Positions 18,014 to 27,554 are shown, counted from the first letter of the stretch. The stretch: DNA of 64,000 nt from Aureispira sp. CCB-QB1 (GCF_000724545.1 NZ_JHBV01000038.1:19793-83792), one strand, 5' to 3'. A program made the numbers and translations. Notes: generated from the letters alone by a model not told the origin.

Positions 18014-18187
18014 CAGCAAGTTGTCGTTTTATTATATTTCACTTAACCTTTTCCTTGCCAAGTCATATAAATATACTTTTTCACTAAAAATATAAAAAAG
18101 TAAGACCAAACGACCACGTAATAGTAGCCCAACTAACTACTAATTTTGCAACATTGCTAATTATTTCTAGATGAAATCTATCCATCC

Positions 18188-19549
18188 TTACTGCATAATT
18201 TCCTTAGCTGTTTTGATTGTTAGATCACAGATACGAACGGCATCTCCAATATAATCTACTGTCTCTAACTGATAAATTCTATCTTTTACAGATTGCTCTA
18301 TATCCAAGCCTTTTACCAAATCCATTAACATTTCTCTAGTTGGTTTTTGTCCACGAGAAACTTTCTTCAATAAAGTATATGGATCGTCTACCCCTACAAT
18401 TTTAAGAATGGTTTGGATTGGTTCAGCTAATAATTCTGGACTATCTTGCAATTCCTGACGGCAATTCTCTTCATTAATTTTTAATTTGTTCAACCCTCTT
18501 AATAACTCTGTCATACCCAATGAAGCATATGCCAAAGCGGAGCCCATATTGCGTTGAACTGTTGAGTCAGAAAGATCTCTTTGCATTCTAGAACGACACA
18601 ACTTGTCAGACAAAAAGGTCAACATAGAGTTAGACAACATTAGATTTCCTTCACTATTCTCAAAGTTGATTGGATTTACCTTATGTGGCATGGTAGAAGA
18701 ACCAACCTCTCCTGCTTTTACTTTCTCTGAAAATAAATCTTTGGAAATATACAACCAGCAATCTACGTCCAAATCCATTGCAATATTATTAATCTGGCGC
18801 GTCCAGTTAAAGTACGTAGCAAATGTATCGTGGTCTTCGATCTGAGTTGTTGCAATATTAGGTTCTAAACCATGCTTTGTCAAAAAGTTATGCGCAAATG
18901 TCAACCAATCAAAATCAGGAAAGGCAGACAACATAGCAGAGTAATTTCCTACTGCACCATTAATTTTGCCTAAAAAAGTAAAGCTTTTTAAAGATTTGTA
19001 AATTCGAGTAATGCGGTTAATAAATACTGCAAACTCTTTCCCCGCAGTACTTGGAGACGCTTTTTGACCGTGCGTACGGCATGGGAAAGGAATATTCTTC
19101 CAAGCCTCTGCCAATTCGATCAATTTATTTAATACTTCTTCAATTTGTGGCAAGTGCTGTTCTTCTAGATAATCTTTTAGCATAAAGTTATACGCCAGAT
19201 TATTAACGTCCTCCGATGTCAAGGCAAAATGCAGCATATTTACATCGCGCAATTCTGTACGCTCTCTCAAAAACATCTCACAAGCTTTCACATCATGGTT
19301 GGTAACACTTTCTATCTCTTTGATACGCTGATAGTCCGCATCTGTGAAATTGTCAATACAATCTTGAATGTTTGCTTTTTCTGTTGCATTCAATGGCTCA
19401 AATAGTCCTGCCTCATCCAAGGCTAACACATATAGTAACTCTACCTTGCAACGGTAGTACATCAATCCTTTTTCAGAAAAATATTTTCTATGAGGAACTA
19501 ATTTTCCAGCGTATCGACCATCTAAAGGTGAAATAGCATCAATTATCAT
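18188..19549 (-). CDS. purB: Adenylosuccinate lyase
   Basis: The 453-residue fumarase-superfamily enzyme splits SAICAR to AICAR and adenylosuccinate to AMP. The signature GSSTMPHKVNPINFENSEGN is intact, and TSEDVNNLAYN and CRTHGQKASPSTAGKEF hold further active-site residues. The length is standard. It lies between purD and purC on the same strand, separated from purC by a 470-bp repeat-rich gap. Confidence 0.97.
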   Translation of the reverse strand: MIIDAISPLDGRYAGKLVPHRKYFSEKGLMYYRCKVELLYVLALDEAGLFEPLNATEKANIQDCIDNFTDADYQRIKEIESVTNHDVKACEMFLRERTELRDVNMLHFALTSEDVNNLAYNFMLKDYLEEQHLPQIEEVLNKLIELAEAWKNIPFPCRTHGQKASPSTAGKEFAVFINRITRIYKSLKSFTFLGKINGAVGNYSAMLSAFPDFDWLTFAHNFLTKHGLEPNIATTQIEDHDTFATYFNWTRQINNIAMDLDVDCWLYISKDLFSEKVKAGEVGSSTMPHKVNPINFENSEGNLMLSNSMLTFLSDKLCRSRMQRDLSDSTVQRNMGSALAYASLGMTELLRGLNKLKINEENCRQELQDSPELLAEPIQTILKIVGVDDPYTLLKKVSRGQKPTREMLMDLVKGLDIEQSVKDRIYQLETVDYIGDAVRICDLTIKTAKEIMQ

Positions 19550-19564
19550 TTATAGGTGTATTAT

Positions 19565-19681
19565 TCTGCGGAATTGAATAAAGGATATCGTGCAAAATAA
19601 AAGATAGATTCTTTTATTTAGTACTTCGTGGATTTTTATACGAAGTAATGTTTATTGCGACATAAATTATTCAATTCCGTA
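19565..19681. repeat. Nested palindrome, group C core
   Basis: The outer arms GGAATTGAATA and TATTCAATTCC enclose TACTTCGTGGATTTTTATACGAAGTAATG, itself an inverted repeat. The inner unit matches the ends of the element at 27290-27352. The result is a hairpin within a hairpin upstream of purB. Confidence 0.6.
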
Positions 19682-19699
19682 CTAGTTATTTAATCAGTG

Positions 19700-19773
19700 C
19701 TTTGATATCCGAAGCAAGGTTTGCCCTCTAGGTCTTCGTTACACTTCCTTCCGTAAGACGAGGAATATCAAAG
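19700..19773. repeat. Nested inverted repeat upstream of purB
   Basis: CTTTGATATCC pairs with GGAATATCAAAG (one extra base), and inside it GTCTT pairs with AAGAC. The inner sequence is less A+T-rich than its surroundings. It is separate from the preceding palindrome. Confidence 0.5.
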
Positions 19774-19904
19774 TATTGTTTTTTCAATCCAATGAAGCTA
19801 CAAGGCTTCTAATTCTTATATTCTTTTACTAAGGGTTATCACGTAATGTAAAAACTTGTCTATACTAAAATACTGCATATACCCCGAAGTATTTTTTAAA
19901 TAAA

Positions 19905-19947
19905 CAATGATAGTCAATAGCTTAAAAACACAACTTAGCTATCATTG
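19905..19947 (-). terminator. Possible terminator after purC
   Basis: CAATGATAG and CTATCATTG are perfect 9-bp arms with a 25-base loop, followed on the minus strand by T-rich sequence. It lies about 75 bp past the purC stop. The loop is long, so confidence is moderate. Confidence 0.45.
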
Positions 19948-20020
19948 AACATTATTAAATCTTTCAAAGTATTATTGTCCAAATTTTTTTGTGACAGGCA
20001 ATCCCCGTTCTAAGCATTCT

Positions 20021-21319
20021 CTAATTTCGAATCACAGCATCTGCATCTGCTAACGATTGTTTCATTTCTACAATCTCTTGAGCCATTTGCTCACGAATAC
20101 TAGGAATATTTAGGCTAGAAACGGTTGCTCGAACAACACTATCCATTGATGCTCCTACCCCATCAATAACAGGAACACTGAGATTGGCAACCAAAGCCAT
20201 CCCTAAACTATCTGGACCAACAGCAATCACTGCTACAGGTTCTACAGAAGTATTGTAAACGGCGGCTAAGTCTAAGATTCGCTCTCCATTTCTATCTGCC
20301 GAAATCACGCGCATATCTACACAGAGGTCGTATTCTTCTACCAAATCTTTTAGAACTTTACAGTCGTCCAAATCTTCTTCATCGTCCATAATAATTCCGA
20401 TAAAACCAGGCTTCAATACGCCCGCTTTAACAAGGTTATTATAAATACGAACTTTAGAAGGTAGGTCTACCAAACTAAAAGGCTTCCCTGTAACTGCTTT
20501 GTAAATTTCTTGGTATCTACGACTGGTTTCTGCGACTACTTCTGGTGACAGAATAGTTGGCACCTCTCCATTTACTTGATTCGCTAGCATCCATTGGCGA
20601 ACAAATTCCTTATCAATTTGCTCTGCTGTTGATGGATTCGCTTGATAATCCTCTAAACTCCAGAAACGAGAAGAGTCAGGCGTATGCATTTCATCAATCA
20701 AAATCAACTTGCCATCTAGCAAGCCAAACTCATATTTTGTATCCACCAATACAATTCCTCGTTCTGCCAAGAATTCACTACCAAATGTAAACAACTCAAT
20801 GGCTTTAGCTTTCATCTGTTGATAAATTTCTGCACTTACCAAACCCGCTTCTAAAATTCCCTGCTCGTTGATTTCAGAATCATCGTCATCTTTTGTCGTT
20901 GGTGTTAAAATAGGTTGATCAAATTTTTGATTTTTGACCATTCCATCAGGAACGACTACATCACTAATTTGACGTTTTCCATTTTCATATCCTCTCCACA
21001 TAGAGCCCGTCAAATATCCACGTACTACCATTTCTACACGAATAGGTTCTGCTTCTTTTACTAACGTCACATAATCATCTACTTGCTCAATGACGTGATT
21101 GTCTATAATATGCTTTGTTTGCTCAAACCAGAAATTGGCAATACCATTTAAAACAGCCCCTTTGGTAGGAATAGCTGTCTTTATTTTTTTATTAAATGCT
21201 GAAATACGATCCGTTACAACAATCATACGTGTATTATCATCAATACGGATACTATCTCTAACTTTTCCTCTATGAAGCGTTTTTAGTTGAGGGGAATCAA
21301 ATTTTGTTAAGCAATCCAT
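20021..21319 (-). CDS. purC: SAICAR synthetase fused to a degenerate PurE-like domain
   Basis: Residues 1 to about 303 are a full SAICAR synthetase (LHRGKVRDS, VTDRISAFN, EMVVRGYLTGSMW, LVDTKYEFG, DEMHTPDSSRFW), which joins aspartate to CAIR using ATP. Residues about 306-432 look like a PurE (AIR carboxylase) fold. This tail has FIGIIMDDEEDLDDCKVLKD in place of the GSxSD start, MRVISADRNGERILDLA in place of VVSAHRTPD, and VIAVGPDSLGMALVANLSVPVI in place of the GGAAHLPG region. This is the domain order of animal PAICS. The tail is short (about 127 residues against about 160) and lacks the catalytic His and Gly motifs. It may be structural or a changed activity. SAICAR synthetase identity is firm; the PurE relation is my inference. 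Confidence 0.9.
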   Translation of the reverse strand: MDCLTKFDSPQLKTLHRGKVRDSIRIDDNTRMIVVTDRISAFNKKIKTAIPTKGAVLNGIANFWFEQTKHIIDNHVIEQVDDYVTLVKEAEPIRVEMVVRGYLTGSMWRGYENGKRQISDVVVPDGMVKNQKFDQPILTPTTKDDDDSEINEQGILEAGLVSAEIYQQMKAKAIELFTFGSEFLAERGIVLVDTKYEFGLLDGKLILIDEMHTPDSSRFWSLEDYQANPSTAEQIDKEFVRQWMLANQVNGEVPTILSPEVVAETSRRYQEIYKAVTGKPFSLVDLPSKVRIYNNLVKAGVLKPGFIGIIMDDEEDLDDCKVLKDLVEEYDLCVDMRVISADRNGERILDLAAVYNTSVEPVAVIAVGPDSLGMALVANLSVPVIDGVGASMDSVVRATVSSLNIPSIREQMAQEIVEMKQSLADADAVIRN

Positions 21320-21354
21320 TTTCTTATTCGTTATTTAGCTTTTTTAATTAAATC

Positions 21355-21395
21355 AATAGTCCGCTCAAAACAATATATTCTCTGAGCGAACTATT
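21355..21395. repeat. Small palindrome upstream of purC
   Basis: AATAGTCCGCTCA pairs with TGAGCGAACTATT with one mismatch. It resembles the ends of group-A elements (AGTTCGCTCA also occurs near 63140). It is 26 bp from the next palindrome. Confidence 0.6.
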
Positions 21396-21420
21396 ATTAA
21401 ATGGCAGTATTCCTAATTTA

Positions 21421-21470
21421 GTAGTTCGTTGATTAGCTGCGCTGCTACTGCGTGGTTTCAACGAACTATT
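21421..21470. repeat. Compact group-A palindromic element upstream of purC
   Basis: AGTTCGTTGA at 21423-21432 and TCAACGAACT at 21458-21467 are exact inverted 10-mers around a GCTGCGCTGCTACTGCGTGG core. It is the cleanest short version of the family seen at 383-633 and 41342-41514. Confidence 0.75.
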
Positions 21471-21507
21471 GCCTAATTAAAACCGTCTATTAACAGACGA
21501 TAATTGA

Positions 21508-23127
21508 CTAATGTTTGAAGTGTCTAATGCCTGTAAAGACCATTGATACTCCCAAATCATTGCAAGTTGCAATAACCGACTTGTCTCGAATAGAACCTCC
21601 TGGTTGAACAATTTTTCGGATACCTGCTGCGGCAGCTATCTCCACATTATCTGCAAATGGGAAAAAGGCATCTGAAATTAGCCATGCATTTGCCAATTCT
21701 TCAGCTACATAAGCTTCAAAATCTTCGGCTGCTCCAGTGTATTCATTGCGTAGGTTTTCACGGCTTTTCTCAATAGATAGCTTAGTTGCAATCAATCGGT
21801 TGGGTTGTCCTGCTCCCATTCCTAACAACTGAGCATAACCATTTTTAAAACGAACAATAGCAATAGAATTTGACTTAATTGTTTTGATGGCACGCAAGCC
21901 AAACTCAATCAATGGTTGTTCTACCTCCATATCAACAGGAGCTTCTGTAACTACATCCAACTTGTTGTGCAACTCATTGTCGGTATCTTGTGCCAACAAA
22001 CTACCATTCATATAACGCAAGTCCATGTGACCAGTTAGGCTAGCAGCATCAAACTCTATGATACGAAGGTTTTTGTGTTGTTGTAAATAAACCAACGCTT
22101 CTGGTGTAAATGCAGGTGCAATAACAACCTCTACAAATTTGCGTTTGCTCTTGTCCTCATTGTTCAATTCAAAAAACTGCACTGTTTCAAAGGTCACCTT
22201 TTTATTAAATGCGATGATAGAACCAAATGCAGAAATAGGATCACCAGCCCAAGCCAATTGCAACAATTCTGCTTGATCGTCTCCTTCACAAAGTCCACAA
22301 GGATTGCTGTGTTTAATTACAGAACAAGCAGAACGAGTAGATTCTTTGATGGCTTCAATCGCTCCATTAATGTCTAGAATATTATTAAAGGACAAGGCTT
22401 TTCCATGCAAAACATTCAAATCATACAAAGAATTGTCTGCATTTTTTTCTTTGTAAAAACGAGCAGCTTGATGACTATTCTCACCATAACGCAAATCAAT
22501 ACCTTCTTCAAAGCCCAATCGCAAAGAATTGACGCCAATTTCTTTGTCCATTGTGGTAGCAATCAATGCATCGTAGTCAGCCGTATGATTAAATGCTTTG
22601 GTCATCAATTTTTTGCGAAAATCATAAGTCAAAGCCCCCTTGTGGCTTTTTAATTGTACCATCAACTCTGTATAATCCGAAGGTTGTGTTACTGTCGCTA
22701 CATACTTAAAGTTCTTTGCAGCAGCACGAATCATGGTTGGACCACCAATATCAATGTTTTCAATTAGTGTCTCAAAGTCAGCTCCTTTTTTGAGGACTTC
22801 TTGAAATGGGTACAAGTTACAAACCACCAAATCAATAGGCTCAATATTAAGTGCAGCCGCTTCTTCGGCATCTTTTTCACGATCAAACAACAAAGCTGAC
22901 TCGATGTTAAAAGAAATTGTTTTCATACGACCACCAAAAGCCTCAGGATTTCCTGTCACAGTAGAAATTTCTGTTGTTGTAATGCCTGCTTCCTCTAGTT
23001 TTCGTTGTGTTCCTCCTGTCGAAATAATCTCACAGCCTGCATCTGCCAAAGATTGTGCTAATTCAACTATTCCTGTTTTGTCTGAAACGCTAATTAAAGC
23101 TCGTTTAATCGGAATCAAAAGATCCAT
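21508..23127 (-). CDS. purH: Bifunctional AICAR formyltransferase / IMP cyclohydrolase
   Basis: The 539-residue enzyme does the last two steps to IMP. The N-terminal MGS-like cyclohydrolase domain (residues about 1-200) has SVSDKTGIVELAQSL, IISTGGTQRKLEEAG, GGRMKT and GGPTMIRAAAKN. The C-terminal formyltransferase domain has LRYGENSHQAARFY, VIKHSNPCG and PGGSIRDKSVI, ending in MVFTGIRHFKH. The motif reads GENSHQ, where GENPHQ is common. Length and both domains are complete. Confidence 0.97.
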   Translation of the reverse strand: MDLLIPIKRALISVSDKTGIVELAQSLADAGCEIISTGGTQRKLEEAGITTTEISTVTGNPEAFGGRMKTISFNIESALLFDREKDAEEAAALNIEPIDLVVCNLYPFQEVLKKGADFETLIENIDIGGPTMIRAAAKNFKYVATVTQPSDYTELMVQLKSHKGALTYDFRKKLMTKAFNHTADYDALIATTMDKEIGVNSLRLGFEEGIDLRYGENSHQAARFYKEKNADNSLYDLNVLHGKALSFNNILDINGAIEAIKESTRSACSVIKHSNPCGLCEGDDQAELLQLAWAGDPISAFGSIIAFNKKVTFETVQFFELNNEDKSKRKFVEVVIAPAFTPEALVYLQQHKNLRIIEFDAASLTGHMDLRYMNGSLLAQDTDNELHNKLDVVTEAPVDMEVEQPLIEFGLRAIKTIKSNSIAIVRFKNGYAQLLGMGAGQPNRLIATKLSIEKSRENLRNEYTGAAEDFEAYVAEELANAWLISDAFFPFADNVEIAAAAGIRKIVQPGGSIRDKSVIATCNDLGVSMVFTGIRHFKH

Positions 23128-23186
23128 TGTTTGTTATTGATTTATGTGGTTTTGATAAAAAATTGTTCTTATGTTGTTATTAATAA

Positions 23187-23222
23187 TAGTAGTTAGCGAT
23201 GCTGCTACTTCGTGGTCGTTGA
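23187..23222. repeat. Diverged group-A palindromic element between purQ and purH
   Basis: GTAGTTAGCGATGCTGCTACTTCGTGG followed by TCGTTGA is alignable by eye to the element at 21421-21470, but the right arm is rearranged. It lies upstream of purH and past the purQ terminator. Confidence 0.45.
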
Positions 23223-23257
23223 TTTTTAGGTTGTATTTCTATCGCACGCAAACACAA

Positions 23258-23291
23258 AGAGCCTGTTTGAAGTATGCTCCAAACAGGCTCT
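23258..23291 (-). terminator. Terminator after purL-purQ
   Basis: AGAGCCTGTTTG and CAAACAGGCTCT are perfect 12-bp arms with a 10-base loop, followed on the minus strand by a T-rich stretch. It lies about 115 bp beyond purQ. Confidence 0.8.
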
Positions 23292-23407
23292 ATCTCGCCT
23301 AGTTTTATTCCCTATATACACATTGTATTAGGTTTATTTTTGTATCAACGATATACGTATTTTGAATGCCTGTTTTCATTGGTTAGCCTTCAATTAAATG
23401 TTTTGTC

Positions 23408-24244
23408 TTAAACTGTTGCCAGCTTCTTCGTTTTGATATGCTCTACAATATTTGTAAAGATAGTTAATCCTTCTCCCGCTTCGTTATGATTTGGATTATT
23501 TCGTTTAATTTGTCCCCAATTTGGATGATTGTACAAACTCAAATAAGCCTCTGGATGTGGCATCAATCCAAACACCTGTCCTGTTGGGTTGGTTAAACCA
23601 GCACAATTCAAATCAGCACCATTGGGATTCGCTGGATAATCTGCTGTTTCCGTACCATCTTCGGTACAATAAGTCAAACAATTTAGGCTTTCTGCCTGCA
23701 CTTTTGCACGCATGGCATCATCCATAAAAATTAACTTACCCTCCCCATGACGAGCAGGCAAAGCAATCTTAGTTATTCCTTTCAAGAAAGGCGTTTTGGT
23801 CGTACTATTAACCTTACAATAAACCCAACGATCTTCAAACTTTCCTGAGTTGTTATTGCTCAATGTAGCTTCTGGCTCAAAGTCATGGTTCGTATTCGGC
23901 AATAGCCCCATTCTCACCAACATTTGAAAACCATTACACACGCCTAAAATATACTTACCATCTTCCAAAAACTGTTTAATTTCATCCAATAAAACGTTTC
24001 CAGAAGGTAATTTTTTAAACTTAATTTTATTAGAAACTACTTTTCCAGATGCCAAATCATCGCCAAAAGAAAAGCCACCAGGAAAGTTTAAAATATCATA
24101 ATCATGAATAGAAACTTGTCCCAATAGAATCTCATTTAAATGGACAATTTCTGGTATCGCTCCAGCCAATTGATAAGCAGCTGCCATTTCTTCTTCACAA
24201 TTGATTCCGAAGCCTGTTATCACTAAAGATTTTACTGTTGTCAT
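23408..24244 (-). CDS. purQ: Phosphoribosylformylglycinamidine synthase, glutaminase subunit
   Basis: The 278-residue class I glutamine amidotransferase feeds ammonia to PurL. The nucleophile is Cys in LGVCNGFQML, the His/Glu of the triad is in MPHPEAYLSL, and FPGGFSFGDDLASGKV and ARHGEGKLIF are typical. It is longer than the roughly 225-residue short PurQ form. It follows purL by 16 bp and is surely co-transcribed. Confidence 0.94.
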   Translation of the reverse strand: MTTVKSLVITGFGINCEEEMAAAYQLAGAIPEIVHLNEILLGQVSIHDYDILNFPGGFSFGDDLASGKVVSNKIKFKKLPSGNVLLDEIKQFLEDGKYILGVCNGFQMLVRMGLLPNTNHDFEPEATLSNNNSGKFEDRWVYCKVNSTTKTPFLKGITKIALPARHGEGKLIFMDDAMRAKVQAESLNCLTYCTEDGTETADYPANPNGADLNCAGLTNPTGQVFGLMPHPEAYLSLYNHPNWGQIKRNNPNHNEAGEGLTIFTNIVEHIKTKKLATV

Positions 24245-24260
24245 GTTATTTTTCTATTTA

Positions 24261-27200
24261 TTACAATACCAAACCTCCTGCCCAAGCATCTAGTAGGGTT
24301 TCTGTTGGTAAATCAATCAAGTTATTATTATTAGAAGTAATGTTAATTGTCTTTTCAGCGGTTACTTTTCCTAAGTAGTAAGCCTTGTCGCCCAAAATAG
24401 CCTCAAATGCCGCTTTATTCTCTGGACGAATAGACACTACAAAACGAGAATGTGATTCAGAAAATAGTTTTACCAAATCTGTCCAATCACCTAAAGCATC
24501 CAAATTAGCTTCCAATCCAAACTCGCCTCCAAAAGCCGACTCTACCAAAGCAACTGCTAGTCCACCATCGGATAAATCATGACTTGATTCAATTAGGTTA
24601 GCCGCATTCGCTTTCATAACATTTAAGTACAGTTCTTTAGCCGCTTCTTTGCGTACTTTAGGTACATTTGCCCCTAGCTCGTTGTACAAGCTATAAAACT
24701 CTGAAGCACCTAATTCATCATAAGTTGTTCCCAATTGATAAACTAAATCTCCTGCTGCTTTGAAGTTCGACGTAACTGTTTTTCTAACATCGTCTACCTT
24801 CGCTGTCATTGAGTACAAGATTGTTGGCGGTACCGATATTTTAACACCATCTGCTTTGAAGTCATTTTTCATACTATCTTTGCCCGATGTTAGAGGAATA
24901 TCGAAATAAGTTGCCATATCATTCAATGCTTCACACATCTGAACCAATTTAGCCAATTTCAATTTTCCATCTGGATTACTGACTTCGTGATACTCTGAAT
25001 CAGGTACACAGAAATTGTCGTTTACCGACCAAAAAATACCATCATCCGACTTTGTATTTGGCAAACTTCCTCCTGCTGAAATAATTTGACGCACGGCTTC
25101 ATCAAAAGCCCCTGCCGACATTTCATAAGCATCAATATCGCCGTATCTAGGCAAAATTCCGTTAGAAACAGCCACCCCTTCAAAGCTATTGAACCCAAAA
25201 CGCATAATTGCAGCATCTTGTGGTGCTTTTCCTTTGGGTCCCATCAACGGTTTGATAATTGTTTTACCTTTTACCTCATGATCGTACTGACGAATAATAG
25301 ACTCTCTAGAGCATATATTTAGACTTCCCATTAATTGAACCAATACCTCATTATAATTCTCTATCGTTGGCAAAGTTGGTTCTTTTAAAGAAGGCTTATC
25401 CCATTGTGCATACATCACTTTTTGAGGATCACCTTCATGTAGGAATTCCATATCCAAATAAGCTACTTTATTATCATTGTAGCGAATATCCAAATAACCA
25501 TTGTCTGTAAACACTCCAATGTCGGTCAATTCCACCTCCATTGCTTTGGCCATTTCAAACAAAGGCGCTACTTTATCCTCCTCAATAACCAATGACATTC
25601 GCTCTTGAGATTCCGAAACAAAAATCTCCCAAGGTTTTAATCCTGCATATTTTAAAGGCACTTTTTCTAGGTGTACAATAGCTCCTCCAGAAATAGTTGC
25701 TAATTCACCAATAGAAGAAGACAAACCACCAGCACCATTGTCGGTACTACACTTCACCAATCCTTCCAAACAAGCTTTTACTAAAAAGTCTGCTACTTTT
25801 TTCTGTGTAATTGGACTTCCAATTTGAACTGCGGAAGATGGAGAATGCTCATCAATTTCTATAGAAGAAAACGTTGCACCATGAATACCATCTTTCCCCA
25901 CACGTCCACCTGCAACAATAATTCTATCTCCAGCATCAATTGGTTTCTCCCAAGATGGTTTTCCTTTGTAGTCGTAAGGCATTAAAGCACCTGTTCCACA
26001 ATAAACCAAAGGTTTACCACTATAACGATCGTCAAAAACAACCGAGCCATTTACGGTTGGAACCCCAGATTTGTTCCCGCCATCTTCAATTCCAGACACC
26101 ACTCCTTCCATAATTTGGCGAGGGTGTAATTGCCCCGTCAACAAAGGTTTGTCATAATCTGGATTACCAAAACAAAGTACATTGGTATTAAACAATAACT
26201 TTGCACCACCTACTCCTGTACCTAAGGGGTCACGATTATTACCCAATATACCAGTAATAGCCCCTCCGTAAGGATCTAAGGCAGATGGAGAATTGTGCGT
26301 TTCTACTTTCCAAACAAACAGCTGATCTTTGGTTGCTTTAACCACTCCAGCATTGTCAGAAAACACCTTCACCAACCACTTATTGTTGTTTGCTTCTAGA
26401 CTTTCTTGAACCGTAGATGTTGTTCCTTTGATATACGTTTTAAATAGAGAATTGATGGTTTTCTCTTCTCCCGTTTCTGTATTTTTATAATGAATGGCAG
26501 CATTAAACTCCTTGTGTTTGCAGTGTTCTGACCAAGTCTGCCCCAGTATTTCCAACTCACAATCGGTAGGGTCTATTGGCAAACCTACTGCTTGACGTGC
26601 TTCTTTTGTCTTGTCATTATTATAATAACCAACAATGGCTTTCATCTCGGCTAAATTCAGAGCCAACACCTTTTCTTTCGACAATTGTACCAAATCCTCA
26701 TCACTTAGATTCAAGTTAACAATCTCTGTCGTAGCATCCGTTGTCATTTTCACTTCAGGCACATAAGGTTTGAAACTCAATGTTCCCGTTTCGTCTTGAT
26801 AAGCATAGGTAAAGTGATTGATCAAAGGATTTCCCAACAAGCGTTTGGCAATCAATTTCAACTCTCCTTCCAAAAGCTTTTCCTCAAAGTAATACACTAC
26901 TTGCGTAAAAATTTGCTGTGTATTTACATCCGCTTCTATATTAAAGAAATCTACCCATGCCATTTGAGCAGACATCCCTTCATCATCAGTTACCCCTGGC
27001 AATTGAGCAATCGCAATACAAGATTGATAATCTGTCGGTGCATACAACTCATTAACCAAAATTTCATCTGTTACAACATCTTTAATACAACGAGTGGCAT
27101 AGTCGTGTAGTTCGGCTGAACTTGCATTGTAGTTGATTGAAAAAAGCTTCGCGCTTTTTACCTTTCCTGTTGTAATCCCTAATTGTTTTAGGCATTTCTC

Positions 27201-27266
27201 TTCAACCTTTTTGCCTTTTACATCAACGATGTGTGGTTTCAATAAAACTTGAATAGAAGCAGTCAT
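24261..27266 (-). CDS. purL: Phosphoribosylformylglycinamidine synthase, synthetase subunit with PurS-like N-terminus
   Basis: The 1001-residue protein makes FGAM from FGAR and ATP. The N-terminal about 170 residues (LLKPHIVDVKGKKVEEKCLK and later EGELKLIAKRLLGNPLINHF) look like the PurS or N-terminal domain of large PurL. The synthetase core follows, with EILGQTWSEHCKHKEFNAAI, KVETHNSPSALDPYGGAITG and SGIEDGGNKSGVPTVNGSV. The C-terminal half carries DLSDGGLAVALVESAFGGEF. The glutaminase domain is absent, replaced by the separate purQ next door, so this is a split form between the short PurL (plus PurS) and the single-chain type. Confidence 0.95.
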   Translation of the reverse strand: MTASIQVLLKPHIVDVKGKKVEEKCLKQLGITTGKVKSAKLFSINYNASSAELHDYATRCIKDVVTDEILVNELYAPTDYQSCIAIAQLPGVTDDEGMSAQMAWVDFFNIEADVNTQQIFTQVVYYFEEKLLEGELKLIAKRLLGNPLINHFTYAYQDETGTLSFKPYVPEVKMTTDATTEIVNLNLSDEDLVQLSKEKVLALNLAEMKAIVGYYNNDKTKEARQAVGLPIDPTDCELEILGQTWSEHCKHKEFNAAIHYKNTETGEEKTINSLFKTYIKGTTSTVQESLEANNNKWLVKVFSDNAGVVKATKDQLFVWKVETHNSPSALDPYGGAITGILGNNRDPLGTGVGGAKLLFNTNVLCFGNPDYDKPLLTGQLHPRQIMEGVVSGIEDGGNKSGVPTVNGSVVFDDRYSGKPLVYCGTGALMPYDYKGKPSWEKPIDAGDRIIVAGGRVGKDGIHGATFSSIEIDEHSPSSAVQIGSPITQKKVADFLVKACLEGLVKCSTDNGAGGLSSSIGELATISGGAIVHLEKVPLKYAGLKPWEIFVSESQERMSLVIEEDKVAPLFEMAKAMEVELTDIGVFTDNGYLDIRYNDNKVAYLDMEFLHEGDPQKVMYAQWDKPSLKEPTLPTIENYNEVLVQLMGSLNICSRESIIRQYDHEVKGKTIIKPLMGPKGKAPQDAAIMRFGFNSFEGVAVSNGILPRYGDIDAYEMSAGAFDEAVRQIISAGGSLPNTKSDDGIFWSVNDNFCVPDSEYHEVSNPDGKLKLAKLVQMCEALNDMATYFDIPLTSGKDSMKNDFKADGVKISVPPTILYSMTAKVDDVRKTVTSNFKAAGDLVYQLGTTYDELGASEFYSLYNELGANVPKVRKEAAKELYLNVMKANAANLIESSHDLSDGGLAVALVESAFGGEFGLEANLDALGDWTDLVKLFSESHSRFVVSIRPENKAAFEAILGDKAYYLGKVTAEKTINITSNNNNLIDLPTETLLDAWAGGLVL

Positions 27267-27289
27267 TATTTATGTTCTGTTATTAAGTT

Positions 27290-27352
27290 AATACTTCGTG
27301 GATTTTAGCTAAAAAACTAAAAACATCTTTGCATTAGTTTGACGAAGTAATG
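27290..27352. repeat. Group-C palindromic element upstream of purL
   Basis: The left end ATACTTCGTGG and right end CGAAGTAATG are inverted, and the interior GCATTAGTTTGA is shared with the group-B elements at 48861 and 63297. The interior is A+T-rich with AAAAAACTAAAAA. Confidence 0.6.
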
Positions 27353-27554
27353 ATTAAGTCTAACAATTACTTTGGTGCTCATAAACATGCATTTAGAACA
27401 TTTATATTTCAACAAAGCAATTTATTAAGTGATTATGATTATCTATATAATTTTCTTATTCTTTGACAATTATCAATGAGGAACTATCCTATCTATCCAA
27501 CAATCTATGTATTGCAAACATGATGTAACCTATTGCTACAACTACTTCAAAGCA

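Larger units (their letters stand above)
19550..20020. other. Repeat-rich intergenic region (purC / purB)
   Basis: The 471 bp contains three separate inverted repeats, listed individually (19565-19681, 19700-19773, 19905-19947), and no ORF. It may carry the end of the purC transcript and the purB promoter. Confidence 0.5.
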
